From Kudoa neothunni (Eukaryota > Cnidaria): a DNA stretch of 64,000 nucleotides. The stretch covers positions 6,386,001 to 6,450,000 of the forward strand of contig OZ199839.1 in the NCBI GenBank assembly GCA_964304625.1, written 5' to 3'. Position 1 is the first letter of the stretch. Every line of letters starts with the position of its first letter. Made by a program: the position numbers and the translations under genes. Below are positions 1 through 12,906 of this stretch, one piece after another. The notes below the pieces were generated by a model. The model saw nothing but the letters and a program-made list of their open reading frames with translations. It ran no database searches and had not been told where the DNA came from.

Positions 1-1806
1 AGTTTGTATAGTTGTAGAAGTCGTAACAATTGATTGTGTTTGAACAGTTGGATGCTGTGAAATGGGCGTAGATAGTTTAACATTAGTTTTAGACTGATTA
101 ACAGTTTTATTTGTGGGGGTTTGGGTGGAAGGTGGAGTAATAATTTTATGTTGAGTGCCATTTTGGGTTGGAGGTAGTTCTTGGTTGGTTGGAGAGGGAT
201 TTAAAGAATGAGTGGTAGCAGGTACAGCTGGCGACTGAACACCACCGAGCGCGGTGTTAGTATGGCTTATAGTTTGATCAGGTTGGTTAGGAGCGACATT
301 TTGAGTGGTTGTAGGATTTGGGGCGACAAAAATGTTGGTAGTAGAAACAGAAGTAGAGCCTGAATTCGGCTGTTGAGTCACATTATTAGTGGTCACTGAT
401 GAGGATGAGTCGGCGGGTTTGTGAGGTCTTTCTACGCAAGATTGTGCCAACGCCTTAGTTTCATCGTTCACAATAAAAGGATGCAACAACAGCTGTTTCA
501 TATTGTATCTGGTATTTTTATCGGGGTCAATACAACCATTGACCAAATCAAGCAAGATTTCGTGATGAATTTCCTTCACCAATTCAGGTTTAATACCGGA
601 GCTGACCCGTCTAAAAATTTGGGCCGGATTGGAACACTCCATATATGGATATTTTCCAGTGGCCAACTCCAATACACACATACCGAATGCATAGATATCA
701 ATACGTTCATCATATAATTCGTCGTACATTTCAGGCGCCATAAACTCAGGAGTGCCAATGACACTTTTGGCATAGGACGCATTTTTTACGGTGGCCAATC
801 CAAGATCGCCCAATTTCAAGCTACCATCTGCGCCATTAATAAAAATGTTATCGCATTTGAGGTCTCGATGTATGATGATGGGTTTTCTTGTGTGTAGAAA
901 GTGCAAACCCCGTAGAATTTGTCTTGCCCAACTTTGCAACACTTTCTCTTTTACCACAGTGAATCGTTTGATGAATGTTTTAAGTGTTCCGCTGGTTAAC
1001 AATTCGGTGATTAGCACCAATTTAACTTCTTTGGAATTGAGACGAGATTCCCAAAAATCGAAATAACGAACAATATTTGGATGGACAAGTTTTTTGAGCA
1101 TGGTAGCCTCTTCACGAAAACGTTCCACCTCTTCTTTTTGAATGTTACGTTGGTTGAGTTCACACCAAGCCACATCCACTCCAGTTTCAGTGTCCAATCC
1201 TTTGAACACAGTTTTGAATGAGCCACGTCCAATCACTTTGTCAAATTTGAAAAATCTTCCGTCAGGTGACTTTTCCACGGCTTTAGTCTCACTCTCGTCT
1301 GCGTCATCATTTGGATCCGACTGAAAATTGTAATTGCTATTAGCGGTATTATTAGAAGGAGTGTAGCTAGTAGGTGTGGAGATAGCACCGATATTGTTGA
1401 TACTGTTGATATTATTGCTGTTGCTGTTGCTGTTGTTGTTAACCGATGGAGTTGTCGTAAAAGGTATAGATTCTGCATGATCACGATCACGTTGTTGCTG
1501 ATGTTGAGTAGTTGGAGGTGGCTCAATGTCGATATTTTGTTGAGTATTAACAACAGTAATCCGTTGCTGAGAAACCAAAGGATTCTGTTTAGAATTCTCA
1601 TCTCTAGACGAGATATTCATTGGTGTTTGGTGTTGTTTGGAGTAATTGATTTCATGAGAGGAAGTTTTATTTTGTTTAGCAATAGATGTGCCATCAGCCA
1701 CCTCTCTAGCTGTATTATTGGGGTTGGAATTATTGTGGTTGTTAGAATTATTAGAGTTGGTGGAATTTCCATGAAGTACAGGCACCACATCTTCAGTGTT
1801 TTTCAT
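1..1806 (-). CDS. WNK: WNK-type protein kinase, 5' part (runs off left edge)
   Basis: One uninterrupted minus-strand frame of 602 codons from ATG at 1806 to the window edge, so the C-terminus is missing. Residues 1-165 are low-complexity, rich in Asn, Ser and Thr. The kinase domain runs from about residue 178 to 435. It carries a glycine-rich loop ([11 protein letters not shown]) but has Cys, not Lys, in the usual ATP-lysine strand (VAWCELNQ). That swap is the hallmark of WNK ('with no lysine') kinases, which take the lysine from the glycine-rich loop. Further support: HRDLKCDN catalytic loop, DLG instead of DFG (usual in WNKs), and a [11 protein letters not shown] activation segment. The tail after the kinase is Pro/Thr/Gln-rich. 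WNKs phosphorylate SPAK/OSR1 kinases and control ion transport and cell volume. No intron is visible, unlike its neighbours. Confidence 0.95.
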   Translation of the reverse strand, partial: MKNTEDVVPVLHGNSTNSNNSNNHNNSNPNNTAREVADGTSIAKQNKTSSHEINYSKQHQTPMNISSRDENSKQNPLVSQQRITVVNTQQNIDIEPPPTTQHQQQRDRDHAESIPFTTTPSVNNNSNSNSNNINSINNIGAISTPTSYTPSNNTANSNYNFQSDPNDDADESETKAVEKSPDGRFFKFDKVIGRGSFKTVFKGLDTETGVDVAWCELNQRNIQKEEVERFREEATMLKKLVHPNIVRYFDFWESRLNSKEVKLVLITELLTSGTLKTFIKRFTVVKEKVLQSWARQILRGLHFLHTRKPIIIHRDLKCDNIFINGADGSLKLGDLGLATVKNASYAKSVIGTPEFMAPEMYDELYDERIDIYAFGMCVLELATGKYPYMECSNPAQIFRRVSSGIKPELVKEIHHEILLDLVNGCIDPDKNTRYNMKQLLLHPFIVNDETKALAQSCVERPHKPADSSSSVTTNNVTQQPNSGSTSVSTTNIFVAPNPTTTQNVAPNQPDQTISHTNTALGGVQSPAVPATTHSLNPSPTNQELPPTQNGTQHKIITPPSTQTPTNKTVNQSKTNVKLSTPISQHPTVQTQSIVTTSTTIQT

Positions 1807-2447
1807 TTAGAAAATATACACTAACAGGTTCACAACAATCGACCTAGGCACAATGTTAACGATAAGCGTTGATTTATACTATCAATAAATACTTACTTAG
1901 TTGGGATCTGATAAGCGGCTGTATATAGGAAGATAACAATATGAAGTGAGCAAAATTTTGAATCCCTAAAGTCAATCACAGAATTAAATCCAGCCTCACT
2001 CAATGATTTTGGCGTTAATGCGTTATTTAAATGAGTGTGAGTACTGAGAAATCAATATAATGATTAAATTCCAAATAATAGCCCACCATCATCAACAACC
2101 GTTATCAAAATCCAAATACATTAAAAAAGCTCATACTTCAACCTAAATGTGTAAAATGCAAGCAAACTTGCTCTTGATGAAGCTGGAATACTAAAAGTAT
2201 AACGTCTTCAAGCGATTAATTGTTATCCCTTTCGCGCAAGCTTGCGCGTGATATCTATAGATATTATCACTATCAACACTGTGGAATTGTGGTTGGCTAC
2301 GCTGGTTGTTAGCGATGACTTTCTAGATTGAATTAAATCTATGCAATATCCAAATTTAATGGCGTAAAAATAATCAAAATTTCGTTGCTATTAGCGTATA
2401 ATATCGCATGGATGAATGATTTTTGGGTTTGTTAATACGGACGATTT

Positions 2448-2807
2448 ATGGTGTTTACGACGATACGAAATAGCTTAACAAACAAATACACCTACCATGC
2501 TACCCGTTTGTCTGATTTCAAAGTGTTACAGTCAACAAATAGTCATACACCCATTAAACAACAATCACCAATCACCACGCCAATTCAGGATAGTCATTTT
2601 CCACCGAAAACTATTAGTTTAACTTATTTGAATGATTTCTTAACAAAATTTCAAAACAATATTGATAGATTTAAAGTAAAGATTTTAATAAGCTGGAATT
2701 AACACTATAGTGAGAATGAATAAATCGATAGATTTGCACAGAAACGGCTAAAATGGTTCTTTAGCGAAAATAACCGAGTCAGTTTAACATCTGAATTAAA
2801 TCCTTAA
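2448..2807 (+). CDS. Small hypothetical protein, two exons
   Basis: Not recognised. Exon 1 (2448-2675, 76 codons) has codon use more gene-like than the surrounding AT-rich DNA. It can be joined over a 66-nt GT-AG intron (2676-2741) to a 22-codon exon ending in TAA at 2805-2807, giving about 97 residues. The first 22 residues hold Arg, Lys and His but no acidic residue, which would suit a mitochondrial presequence. The end is basic and helical-looking (RFKKRLKWFF). If the intron is not used, the frame ends at 2702 after 84 codons. It is divergent from the WNK gene with about 640 bp between. The function is unknown and the gene itself is only moderately supported. Confidence 0.45.
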
Positions 2808-3299
2808 AATTTTTACATAAGCTTTTTCGCAATTAATATGGCTGATAATATTTAATAATTTAGATATATAGAGAAATCCATGAGAATCAAACCTCCTATC
2901 GTATTGGTAAAATGTGTTACTCGGATAATCCTATTAAATATTAAGTAGATTTGTCGTCATCCTTAATGCTTTGTTTGATATCGGACCATTGAACGATCAT
3001 CAATTCAAAACGACAACCAAATTACAACAATTCCCTTATTCCTAATAAAACACACTATTCTTATCGACAATAATGATCGTTTTTTTTCAATCCGTAAACT
3101 ATACTTTGATTGACCATGGTATACGTCGGCATTTTAAATCTTGTCATGGCCTTTTGATATAAAAATCATTATTTGTGTGAAATTATGACACCTAAATTAT
3201 TTTAGATTTACTTCAGATATTAATGGAAATCTTTAATTCCATAAACTCTTACCAACAAGCTTTATACAGATTTTCTGTTTGAAATCTTTTATATTGAAC

Positions 3300-4352
3300 A
3301 CTCTAAGTAAATTGGGGTCGGTTTGGACCTCAGACGAAATTGCTATCCTGTTTTCTCAGTCGTTATATAATTATTAGAATTCAAACTACTTCAATTCTCG
3401 AGAAATATGTTCAACTTTAGTGGAACAGATTTATTTGAATTTTCAGGTGGTATTGCAATTTTTTTGGATATTTTAAAAATATATTATTATTTAAATTAAT
3501 TTTTAAAAGGAAATTGAATTTATACATATCTTACATACCAAAATATAACATATAAGTTATAACTCTACTGTGTAAGTATGGATTTCTTTTTGGAAAGTAG
3601 CGAGGATAGTGTTGACACTAATGAAAATGAAACACTCGACCTAATGTAGTTGAAATGGACTCTCAGAAATGAGAATGAAAAAAGTCTTACGTGTGATGAA
3701 AATGATTATTCGCTTGTAGACAAAAACAACCATTTATGGAGCGTAATCAAACCTAAGAAAACAAAGGCGGCGGCAGGAAATAAAATGAGTTTTCTTCAAG
3801 TTGTGACTGTATACGCCACATGTAGGGATTTTTTTCATTTCTTCCCAATGGAAATAATGGAATAAACAATTAAATATGCCGATCGGTGCGGTAAGCACCA
3901 TTATGGAAATAACAGGAAAGATGTTGTTGAAATATTTAGTTGTGACGAAGGTAGAAGGATATACAAAGATCATTTTTCCTTGTACAGTTTACACATTCAG
4001 GCAACTAACAAGAGTGCTCCACTATAATAATGCAAAAACTAACGAGGAACAACAGCTAAACGATTAATTTTCCCCAATTCGAGAAATATGGACCTTTTGG
4101 TCAACGTGACAAACAAAAGTTATGACCCCGGAGAAAATGAATGTTATGATGAGCATTTGGTTTCTTTATGAGGAAACTGCTCCTCTAAACAATACATAAA
4201 AAGTAAGCCAGCAAAATATGGCTTAAAATTGTAATTTTATTGATTGATACAAAACACTATTATTAAACGAAATCACAAAAAACTCTGGGGTTCAGATGGA
4301 CCCGAGTTATACTTCGAGGGGGTATGATTAATTTTTATACTTAGAAGGTCAA
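3300..4352 (+). mobile_element. piggyBac-type DNA transposon, decayed copy with transposase remnant
   Basis: The plus strand of about 3580-4220 reads, across several frames with stops, as the N-terminal half of a piggyBac transposase. It has an acidic start (DFFLESSEDSVD), and the end of the reading carries the family pattern around YDPGENECYDEHLV, then QYIKSKPAKYGLK. The flanks hold degenerate copies of the terminal signals seen in other copies in this window: a GGGGTC...GACCT motif near 3315 and GGGGTTCAGATGGACCC near 4287, then TTAGAAGGTCAA at the right end. Limits are approximate. The element is clearly inactive and incomplete, with the catalytic core missing. Confidence 0.75.
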
Positions 4353-4597
4353 TTATTTATGACCATTAAAGCAAAAAGATGGGCACGAAATAATTAAATA
4401 CAGTCAAAACTAGGGGCTCCTGAATATTATTTACCAGACAATGCATTTTCGTTAGTTCGTGTTCGTGTAACATATGGATTAAAGGGTTGTAATTAGAGTT
4501 TCTACGCGTGTCACGTCGTGCGCGTGATATGGCCTGAAATGCATCACGCTTCTTATAACGAGTCCTTGGAATTTTATCGTTACTCTTTTGTTTAATA
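4353..4597. other. Intergenic, nothing recognised
   Basis: AT-rich sequence between the piggyBac remnant and the dispersed repeat. A GC-richer patch near 4500-4560 has no tRNA fold or coding frame that I could find. Confidence 0.4.
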
Positions 4598-4860
4598 AGG
4601 AATTTGAGTTTTATTATATAAGTTTACCAGCTTGAACTGCCCAGCGTTGCTTGGGGAAGATTTCGCCTGGAGGCATTTTTTAATAGCTTTCAAAAAAATA
4701 TATTGCAATCTCGAATTAACCCATAGAAACAAAATAACTAAAAATTTTTTAAGCAACTTACCATAACGATTTGGATTATGCAATCTAAATTATGATAATT
4801 TCTGCGAAGGAAAGTATCAATCACTGCGCCCATTTAAAAATTTCGTGGCTCGGCATCAAC
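4598..4860. repeat. Dispersed repeat with a CCCAGCGTTG core, copy 1
   Basis: This stretch matches 51056-51300 in the same orientation. Shared blocks are a T/A-rich start (ttattatata), the core gcccagcgttg, aatagc-ttcaaaaaa, attaaccyatag, and a block with tttctg-gaagga/gaag followed by tttaaaaatttsg. The copies differ at many sites, so the repeat is old. The family is not identified. The sequence onward to about 5850, with an acac-rich stretch and a tatatataaaggataag end, may belong to the same element. Confidence 0.55.
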
Positions 4861-5996
4861 GCTAAACAAGTTAAGGTCAGCGTTGTACTTTTTTCATTCC
4901 GAATTATTTAAATCCCTCTAAAGTGTTATCTAAAACGTTATTTTTTGGCCCGGAGGATTTTTAAAAGTCGAATTCTGGCCTGGTTCGGTAACTGGACGCA
5001 CCACTAACTTTTTAAGAGATAAAAAATAGAAAAAATAAAAGAGATAGAAGAAAACTTAGGAAAATTAATCGATATTGCTAAAATTAGCATCGTTTAACTC
5101 GGCATAAACATACATACGCTTTTATCATAAACAGCCACAAATTGCGTCGACTTCAACATAAACAATTTAAATAACTTGGTGAAATAAAAGTACAACCATC
5201 CGCATTGAATTTAACCACATAAAGTAAAACTTAGCGGACAATTTAATGAAACCTATGAACGCAGTATTTCCATTATAACGCTTCAATCAATGTAACTTTA
5301 ACGTTCTCCGCGAATTCGTTATTTATGAAACATATATAGATTTTTTACCACAATGAAAACCATTAATAGAACTTATAGAATATACTTATCAAGTCATATA
5401 TGTTAAAACTCCGCAAATAAGGAGTGTGTTTAAACAGACATCCAAACAGAAACGCCAACCTTATATATAAAGATAGATAGAAACAGTTAATGAGCATATG
5501 ATGGAGCATATAAGGGAGATAGTTAACTTCAACCGACCATAACCATGAAATAAGCAAGTGCTAATCCTATAGTTGAACTCATTTAATCCGAAAAACAAAC
5601 TTTAAATAGACAAAATCACTATTTCATAAATACTTTTTGGAAACTTTCGTAGTCCGAAAACAATTAAACGATTTTTTTTAATTTCACAAATTTATAAAAA
5701 TTTTATATATGGCTCTTTATAAGGAAAAAATTATCCGCACATGCGTACTTAGGGGCATACACACACTGACATACACGCACACACAAACAGACATACCGAC
5801 AGTCCTCTTTTATATATAAATATATATATAAAGGATAAGAAATTCCTTCTTTTGGCTTTAATAAATATTAAAATTATTTTATATTAAGATATCATTAAAT
5901 TAGATGAAAACAATGTAAGATAAAACTTTTAAAGAAAAACGATTTCATTTGTCCGAATCGAGTAGTTGTATTTAAATCAAAGATTGAAGCAATTAG
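4861..5996. other. Intergenic; possible tail of the dispersed repeat
   Basis: No gene is visible. A CA-rich tract (about 5755-5800, made of acacac and acagac words) is followed by a TA-rich microsatellite (about 5812-5835). The rest is AT-rich sequence downstream of the ABCG stop codon. Confidence 0.4.
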
Positions 5997-8664
5997 TTAT
6001 ACACAATCTTCAAAATGTTTTTTATTTTTCAAGAGTTTGATTCGACATGAAAGTTTTTTCTTCGTTGGATTCAAACTTCGAATCATAAACAAGTACGTGG
6101 CCACCTCAAACACAATCACGCTAAGGATAAGCGCAATAATGTTTGCATAGAATGGCACAGTTATGTCTTCAAAAACGAGAAGGGTGGGTAAGGAAACGCG
6201 ATCTTCGCCGCGGATGCAATCATTGAAAGTATTATCATTATTGGAGGAACATCTTATAAAAACCATAAGTATAGAACTGTGATGGATCTATCGATTATAC
6301 GTGATTCCATTGTGATAGCTGAAGTGAAGACGAAACATCAGACAATAGCCATGATAGATGGGAGATAGGAATCGAGCCCATTTCATGAACTTTGGAGCAC
6401 TTCGTGAGAAAAATCCGCCGAAAGCAATAGCCAAAATAAGATAAATAAGAGTGAGTGAAATGGTTTCACGTTGACTCAATCCTATGCATCCCAAACACAC
6501 TGCCACAATCTATCATTGTATAAAAGATTAAATGACACGGACAATAATATCAATTAATAATTCTTACATAACTCACCAACGACACCAAAACCAAAATAAG
6601 GTATGTGAATACATAAGCACGAAATCCTTGGAATCCAACTAGCCAATAGAATATAGTAAGCACAATCAATGGTCTGGATATTAGAATTGGTATTTCAGCG
6701 ACCTGTTTAGTGATGAAGTAGGCTGCTAGACTGTAGTTGCTGGACATGGTTTCACGAATTATAACAAAAGCATCCTTGGGCACTAAATGAAATGAACAAT
6801 CAAGATGACCAACGCCATGGCATACCCCCAAAAATAAATGAATACAACGGCTGAAGAACAACACTTGAACAAACAAAGAAAATCTAAAAAACATTTAGGT
6901 ACAATATCGCACTTGAACAATAACCAATCCTGTTATAGACACAAAATGAAGTGTATCAAAGGGAGTAAACCACCACACTGCAGATATTAATACTCCAAAC
7001 AGTATATTCTATTTTTAATCATAGTTGTCTTTTAGTGAGTACATAAGAAATGCAATACCTCAGCAAAGTTTAGAATAGTCCAATATTCCGAAACTGAATT
7101 GAAGAATGATCTTCGAAGAAGTGTCGAAAACTGTGTTGAGAAGGAGGTCATGTATTTGCGTGATTTTCCCTTAGTTTTCTTCACCGATCTTGTCGAAGGT
7201 TTGACTCCGCCTGTGCTTCCTTCATCAGCCACTATGTCATTTGATTCGCTCTTAGGTTGATGAGTTTCAATATGATACAACTTTATTGGAATGAATGAAT
7301 GAATGAATGAAGGATAACCTCTCATAAGATATCAATTACTGAACAGTCTTTAACATAAGGATCACAGTGAACTTTGTAGCATTCCAATAGCTCGTTGATT
7401 ATCTGTTGGTCACTTTGGATAACATCGACTAAATTACATCTACTTTTCGACCAAATAATTCAAGCACCAGCATAATCAGACACATTCCATCCTCGTGGAC
7501 ATGGTTGTCCAACCATGGTGAAATAATCAGACAGGCGATTCACATCTCCGAAATAGAAAGGCTATAATGACTAAAAAAGAAAAAACATATTTTCTCGTCT
7601 ACTTTACCACGGGCGAGAAGAAGGAGGTTATCGAAAAGCAAAAAAATTTGACTATTCGGTTGATGTATGGAGCAAACCACAGTGAGTTGATGTTTGGTGG
7701 TGAGATTTCTTATGAGCTTGATCACCGAATAGGCAATACTTGAATCGAGTCCTGAGGTTGGTTCCTTCATAGATTTGATAAGTTAGTTAATTTTAATAAT
7801 GGAAGATTACATCAAGGAACAGAATGGATGGATTGTTGAGCAGTTCAATTGCTACGCTTACTCTTTTACGTTCCCCTATGTAAACTATAACAACACATTT
7901 TTAAACAATTTAGTTAGTCACCTCCTGAAAGACCACGCACAATACCACCACCAATGACTACAAAAACTAAATTAACATAAGTAGATTTAAATGTGGACGT
8001 ACCAGTATCCATATTTGGAGTTAAACCAACCAGTTCGATCACTTCATTGGCCTTTAATGTAAATTTCAATTTACACCAAATACTTCAGTATCAATGTTTA
8101 CTCTGTGTATCTTTGCTTTTTTATCCATGTGATCAGGAAGACGAATAAAAGCATAAAACTATATTTCCAGCCCCTTAATAAACGAGACTTTTGATGTAAT
8201 AAAAGTACTCTAATAGTTTCACGTAAGGTCATCTTAGCGAATAGAATGTCATCTTGCATCACATAACCCATATCCAACAGATGAGAGGTGTCAGCGGTTT
8301 TGCCGTTCAACAGAAATCTTCCTTCCACATCGAATGAGCTGGTTAGACTACGTCTACTACTAAGTAGGTTTAGCAGAGTGGTTTTACCTGCACCTTAATT
8401 ATATAAATTTAAAAATTACAATAACACTTTATTGCTATTATGCTCACCAACAGGTCCCATCAAAGCGAGAATCTCTCCAGGTGCTGCATAACCACTCACG
8501 TTACTGAGAATCACTTGATCATCTTTTTTTACATTTACGTCAAAAAACTCAAGCAAATAGCTTTGTCTTGCATCTAACAATATATCCTTATTATCTAATT
8601 AATAAGAGAGGTTGTGTAATTATATTATTGCTATCACGCTAAATAAGCTACCACTCTCAGCCAT
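5997..8664 (-). CDS. ABCG-family half-transporter (White/ABCG1-like), multi-exon
   Basis: Membrane pump of the ABCG subfamily: one ATP-binding domain followed by six membrane spans, working as a dimer, probably on lipids or other hydrophobic molecules. ATG at 8662-8664 opens a 13-nt first exon; at least twelve GT-AG introns follow, many about 40-50 nt. Exons give, in order: Walker A GPVGAGKTTLLNLL (split by an intron, 8393-8460), Q-loop MQDDILF (8260), RLPDHMDKKA (8130), signature LSGGERKRVSVA (7850-7935), Walker B ILFLDEPTSGLDS with H-loop SIHQP (7680-7830), and YFGDVNRLSDYF (about 7540). A cytosolic linker ends near 7090. The membrane domain follows, with WWFTPF, the segment 6590-6770, the re-entrant region 6300-6510 and a last helix near 6100. 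The family signature is intact. The substrate cannot be told from sequence. Confidence 0.93.
7286..7312. repeat. (GAAT)n microsatellite in the ABCG gene
   Basis: About six tandem 4-base units lie beside an exon of the cytosolic linker. They fall next to or within a short intron, so repeat-number change could shift splicing or add residues. Confidence 0.7.
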
Positions 8665-11569
8665 AGTTTGTTCTCTCAGCGGAGGGTAACTCACACAGTC
8701 CACTAAGCTAATTATTTGTATTTAAATAGCTCGCGGTACGTCGTTACTCTTAAATTATTACATCTTGTCATAGAAAATTCTTTTGATGGATTAAAATATT
8801 AGAACTCTATACGAATTTAATTATATTAATTGACAGAGCAAAGTTTGTTTGCATTTTCGATCGAAGGACTTGTTAACATATTTGAAACTTTTTAAACCCG
8901 CCGTTTTAATAACTTATTTTATTTTACTGAATATTATTACAAAGGAATGCTACCTCAAAAATTCCATAACGTAAAGTTTCACATCTTGTTAACACTGCCA
9001 CATTCAAATATTAATTTAAGACCTTTATAGTGGAATGAAATTGGGGTTTTCATAATAAATTAAAGTTTCTTATCGTTTAATTTTTATACTTAGTTTTGAA
9101 TAAAAAAAATATTTATATTTAATTAATGGCCAGGTGATCAAATACTAACTATTAAATATACATCAAATATTTAATAATAATTGACATAAATTCTTTACTA
9201 ACTTGCAAAATCAATTTAATTTTTTTATATTTTTTAATATACTCATGTATAAATCACGACCAAATATTTCATGATAAAAATTCATAAAAAATTTAATTTC
9301 CGAAAGCTAATCCCATTTATCTTAATTGATGATTTAAGAATCATATTTGGATTTTGACTTTAAGGATTTATGATTATGTATTTACTCTCAAAAGACTACA
9401 TTCAACAAACACAATCTCAAACGGGAATTGGATAGATTCACAAAGCAGATATCACATAAGAAGACGAGGTTTAGCTACAATAACACCGACAAAATAAACA
9501 CTAAATTGCATGAATGAAATTGTGAATGTTAATTTTATTATGACTTAAATTCCAATTTCATAATGTGGATATTGCATAGAGATAATGAAGATAATAATAT
9601 TTTTATAATTAACACAGGTATCTCTTATTTCTGTTCATTTATTCTCTCCTACTATTATCCCTGGAATAGAAACTAGGGTTATAGATTCCCTATTTTAACT
9701 TATTTAATTGTTTATCAAATAAAGTTGCTATTGGCATCGTAAATAATATCCTGGTGTTATTAGTTTTAACTATATTTAGTTGTATTTGAAACCTACGACA
9801 AAAGCGTGTGTCAGAAATAATAATGTATAGCAAATCCTGAAAGATTAAACCTATATACAACTTGTGAGTAAGAATTGCTGTGATAATGAATTTTCATTTC
9901 GCAATCGAACATCGAACATGCCATTTAGGATTAAAATTTACTATACCAAAAGACTCTGCCGAATTAAAATCCATAATTGTTTACCTTTCCGGTACTCCAA
10001 ATAAGATAATTTCTTCCTAATTCCTAACAGACGCAATTCATTCTATTTAAATTTCTTGAATACTTCCGTATTAATTCAGCACACTAGTAGGAAAAATTTT
10101 TTATTTATATTTAACTTTTAAAAAGAAATATGGATTCAAATTTTTAATTGGCCCGATGGTTTCGTTCATGATAAACATTTTTGCAAACTCAAAATATTCA
10201 TTTATATTTTGTTGAATATTTGAATCAAATATATCTCAATAATTTTAATTTAAGCTAGATATTTTTAAATTTAAATTATGAGATAAGGATTAATACATAA
10301 CAATCATGGTCTGGTGAATGTTGTTTCGTTGAGAGTTTCAACGTAATTATGTTTAAACTTAATTTAATAATGTAATGGATTTTGAGGGAAGTTTAATGAA
10401 TAACATGGAGTAGAGCTTGGTCTTGAGATTATGGCGTTTCCATAACCTGAGGATGATCTTGTGTGCCGTTATCACTCGAATATTTTGATAATATGTTGAT
10501 AGGTTTGCGTGTCGTGTACTCCTCTCCATAAATTTAGAAGTTTTATTAGAAATTTGACTTTTTTTCGCACGTGAAATTATATAATATCGACAAAAATTCT
10601 TATACAAGATTTATTTTGGCGTAGGTTGATGTTTAAATTGTAGAATACCAATCGATTAATCAATTTTCATGGCCGATCATACACAATAATATATGAAGTG
10701 TTAAAATATCTTATAAATATGTTTAAAGTAGCTTTGAGTTGTTTAAATAATAAAAAAATAATTTCTAAATTGATTTCTACTGGTGACTCCATTCCATAGA
10801 CACACCCGGAATTTTTTAGAGTTCGGTACGGGAAAGGTTAATCTCAACGGATTTTTGGGGATAGATTCAAATTATAATTTTTTGAATAAAATTAATTTGA
10901 ATTATATAAACTTTACGTGGGAGGATAAATATTATGGCTCGAATATTTTAATGTAGATCACTCACTGTGGACGATATTCTATCATAAAAAAGTATAATTA
11001 TACGTTAAAATAATTTAATGGATGGAAAAATTTAAACTTGCGAGAGATGGAAGAGTATGAGTCTAATTTTAAGAGGTGATTATGAATAAGGTAGAAAAAA
11101 CAATTCCAACTCAAATAATTATTTAGGCGGCAAATTCAAGAGCTATCAATATCTTAACATATTTTTTTATTATAAATTAAAATTTTAAAATCTTCGATAA
11201 CAGCGGAAATAAATAATATCGATGAGTAAATGGGCATTCATCATTATTTAGTCTGCGAGAAAATATTCGAGTTGCATGTATACTTTGAAGTCGAACCGAG
11301 AACTATACATACATTAAAAACATGAAGAAAGGCGCGAAAAGCTTGTATGCAGTTCAAAACGATTCTTATTTAAATGTCGTACTCAATCCTAGTAACATGC
11401 GATGGACTCTATTAGTAGATGTAGCTTTCATGAGTGCAGAAATATTTCCCCATCACCTTATCTTACCTATAGATTATTAAAATAAATGATATTTTAATAA
11501 AATATCCTTAAAATAGTAAATAAATTGTCACAATACATAATATTATATTAAATTTAAAAATATCTAATC
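8665..11569. other. Intergenic, AT-rich, no gene recognised
   Basis: Upstream of the ABCG gene. Open frames here (for example 10359-10607 on the minus strand) are short and resemble no family I know. No RNA gene was seen. Confidence 0.5.
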
Positions 11570-11935
11570 CAGCAATTCTCAACTGTTTTTTAAATTTACC
11601 CCTTAACAAGGAAGTTAAGTTTATATCTACTATAAACTAAACTGTAAGGTTGTGTACTTATTCAAATATTAATAAGTCACATATCTAAAAGATAGACGAT
11701 GCATAAAAAAGTGACTCCTACTAGCTTAATAAGTACTCGTTAAATACCTATTCCTAAAAACATTTCTTCGAATATCTTAATCGAGTATAATAGCTGTGAA
11801 TAATATTTCCACTAAAAATGCATAGGTACGTAACAAACTAGATTACTCCAAAATTGCACGTATCCAATTTTGAAGTCATTTGATTTATCCCTGCCGCCTA
11901 AACGTCTAAAATTGATTCCAGATTGAGAAACACTG
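11570..11935. mobile_element. Short hAT-type non-autonomous element (MITE)
   Basis: The left end reads CAGCAATTCTCAACTG and the right end, reverse-complemented, CAGTGTTTCTCAATCTG. Both are typical hAT (Charlie-like) terminal inverted repeats. The flanks, atctaatc (11562-11569) and ttctaatt (11936-11943), match at 6 of 8 positions, as expected for an aged 8-bp target duplication. It is 366 bp long and has no coding capacity. Confidence 0.75.
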
Positions 11936-12412
11936 TTCTAATTCATTCAGTATCCTAATGCGAATATAAAATTCTAATTTCCATGCGAAACTTTGCTTTC
12001 CATCACACAACAGAGTTACATATGTCATTATTATTTTTTCTAAAAAATACTCCTATTCTAGCTGAACTGATTAATCATAGAAATGTACAGAATACAGAAT
12101 TTGGGGCAGGTTACGGAACGATTTTACGCAACCATCTTTAGTTCGACGATATTTGTATTCTTGGGTAATCTATATTTCCAAATTCAAGGGAATTTTTGTT
12201 TGAGGCAAATTTCGTGGCATACTACTTACTAATCACCTGCAACGATGATTAATAACGACTTTAGTTTGACGATGAAAAATTTCTCTTCCCTCCTAAGCAA
12301 TGCAACAAAATCTTATGATGAACATCAAGAGTAGGAGTAGATTGAGAGAACACTTTCAATTTAAGAACAAAAATTTGATAAGCATATCTTATTTGTAATC
12401 CTAAAATATATA

Positions 12413-12436
12413 CGTATATATATATATATATATATG
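12413..12436. repeat. (TA)n microsatellite
   Basis: A run of TA dinucleotides inside AT-rich intergenic DNA. Confidence 0.8.
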
Positions 12437-12799
12437 CTTAACTAATTATAAAATAATTTAAGTTATCTAATGTAGAAGCTTGTCATTAAAAAATATAATA
12501 TTCTCGCACGCGCTATTATTATACTTTTAATTTCGTATTTTTAGTAAAATTCACTGACAATCGATACTATTTAGAATTTTTAAAATATTTCCGACATGAT
12601 CAAGACTCCAGCAATTAAATCTTCTACTAAATGAATGATGAGAATACTGCTAGAGATGAATAAAAATGAAAACTTGTAGCGGAATTTTTACGCTAAATAA
12701 AATCACGTGCTAATTTTAATGGGGAATTCGCGTGCAAAAGGATCAAATTTGTTACACCAATTAAATGAGTGGCATTTAAATGCAAGGGAATGTATCCAT

Positions 12800-12862
12800 A
12801 TCACTTCTTTATTTCTTTATTTCTCTATTTCTCTATTTCCCTACTTCTCTACTTCTCTATTA
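12800..12862. repeat. (TTTCTCTAT)n-like tandem repeat
   Basis: Tandem 8-9 base units of the type ttatttct, ctatttct and ctacttct. They form a pyrimidine-rich tract just upstream of the AND-1 gene, where the tract could act as a promoter-proximal element. That role is inference. Confidence 0.75.
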
Positions 12863-12906
12863 CCATATTGAATTTATCAATATAAAATAAACAAACATTT
12901 TGATCA

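Noticed and set aside
1142-1824. Plus-strand and other-frame ORFs over the WNK gene
   Set aside because: Shadows of a 602-codon open minus-strand frame that encodes a clear kinase domain.
10359-10607. 82-codon minus-strand ORF in the 8.7-12.9 kb gap
   Set aside because: No known motif, no plausible partner exons, and AT-rich composition. Chance ORF.
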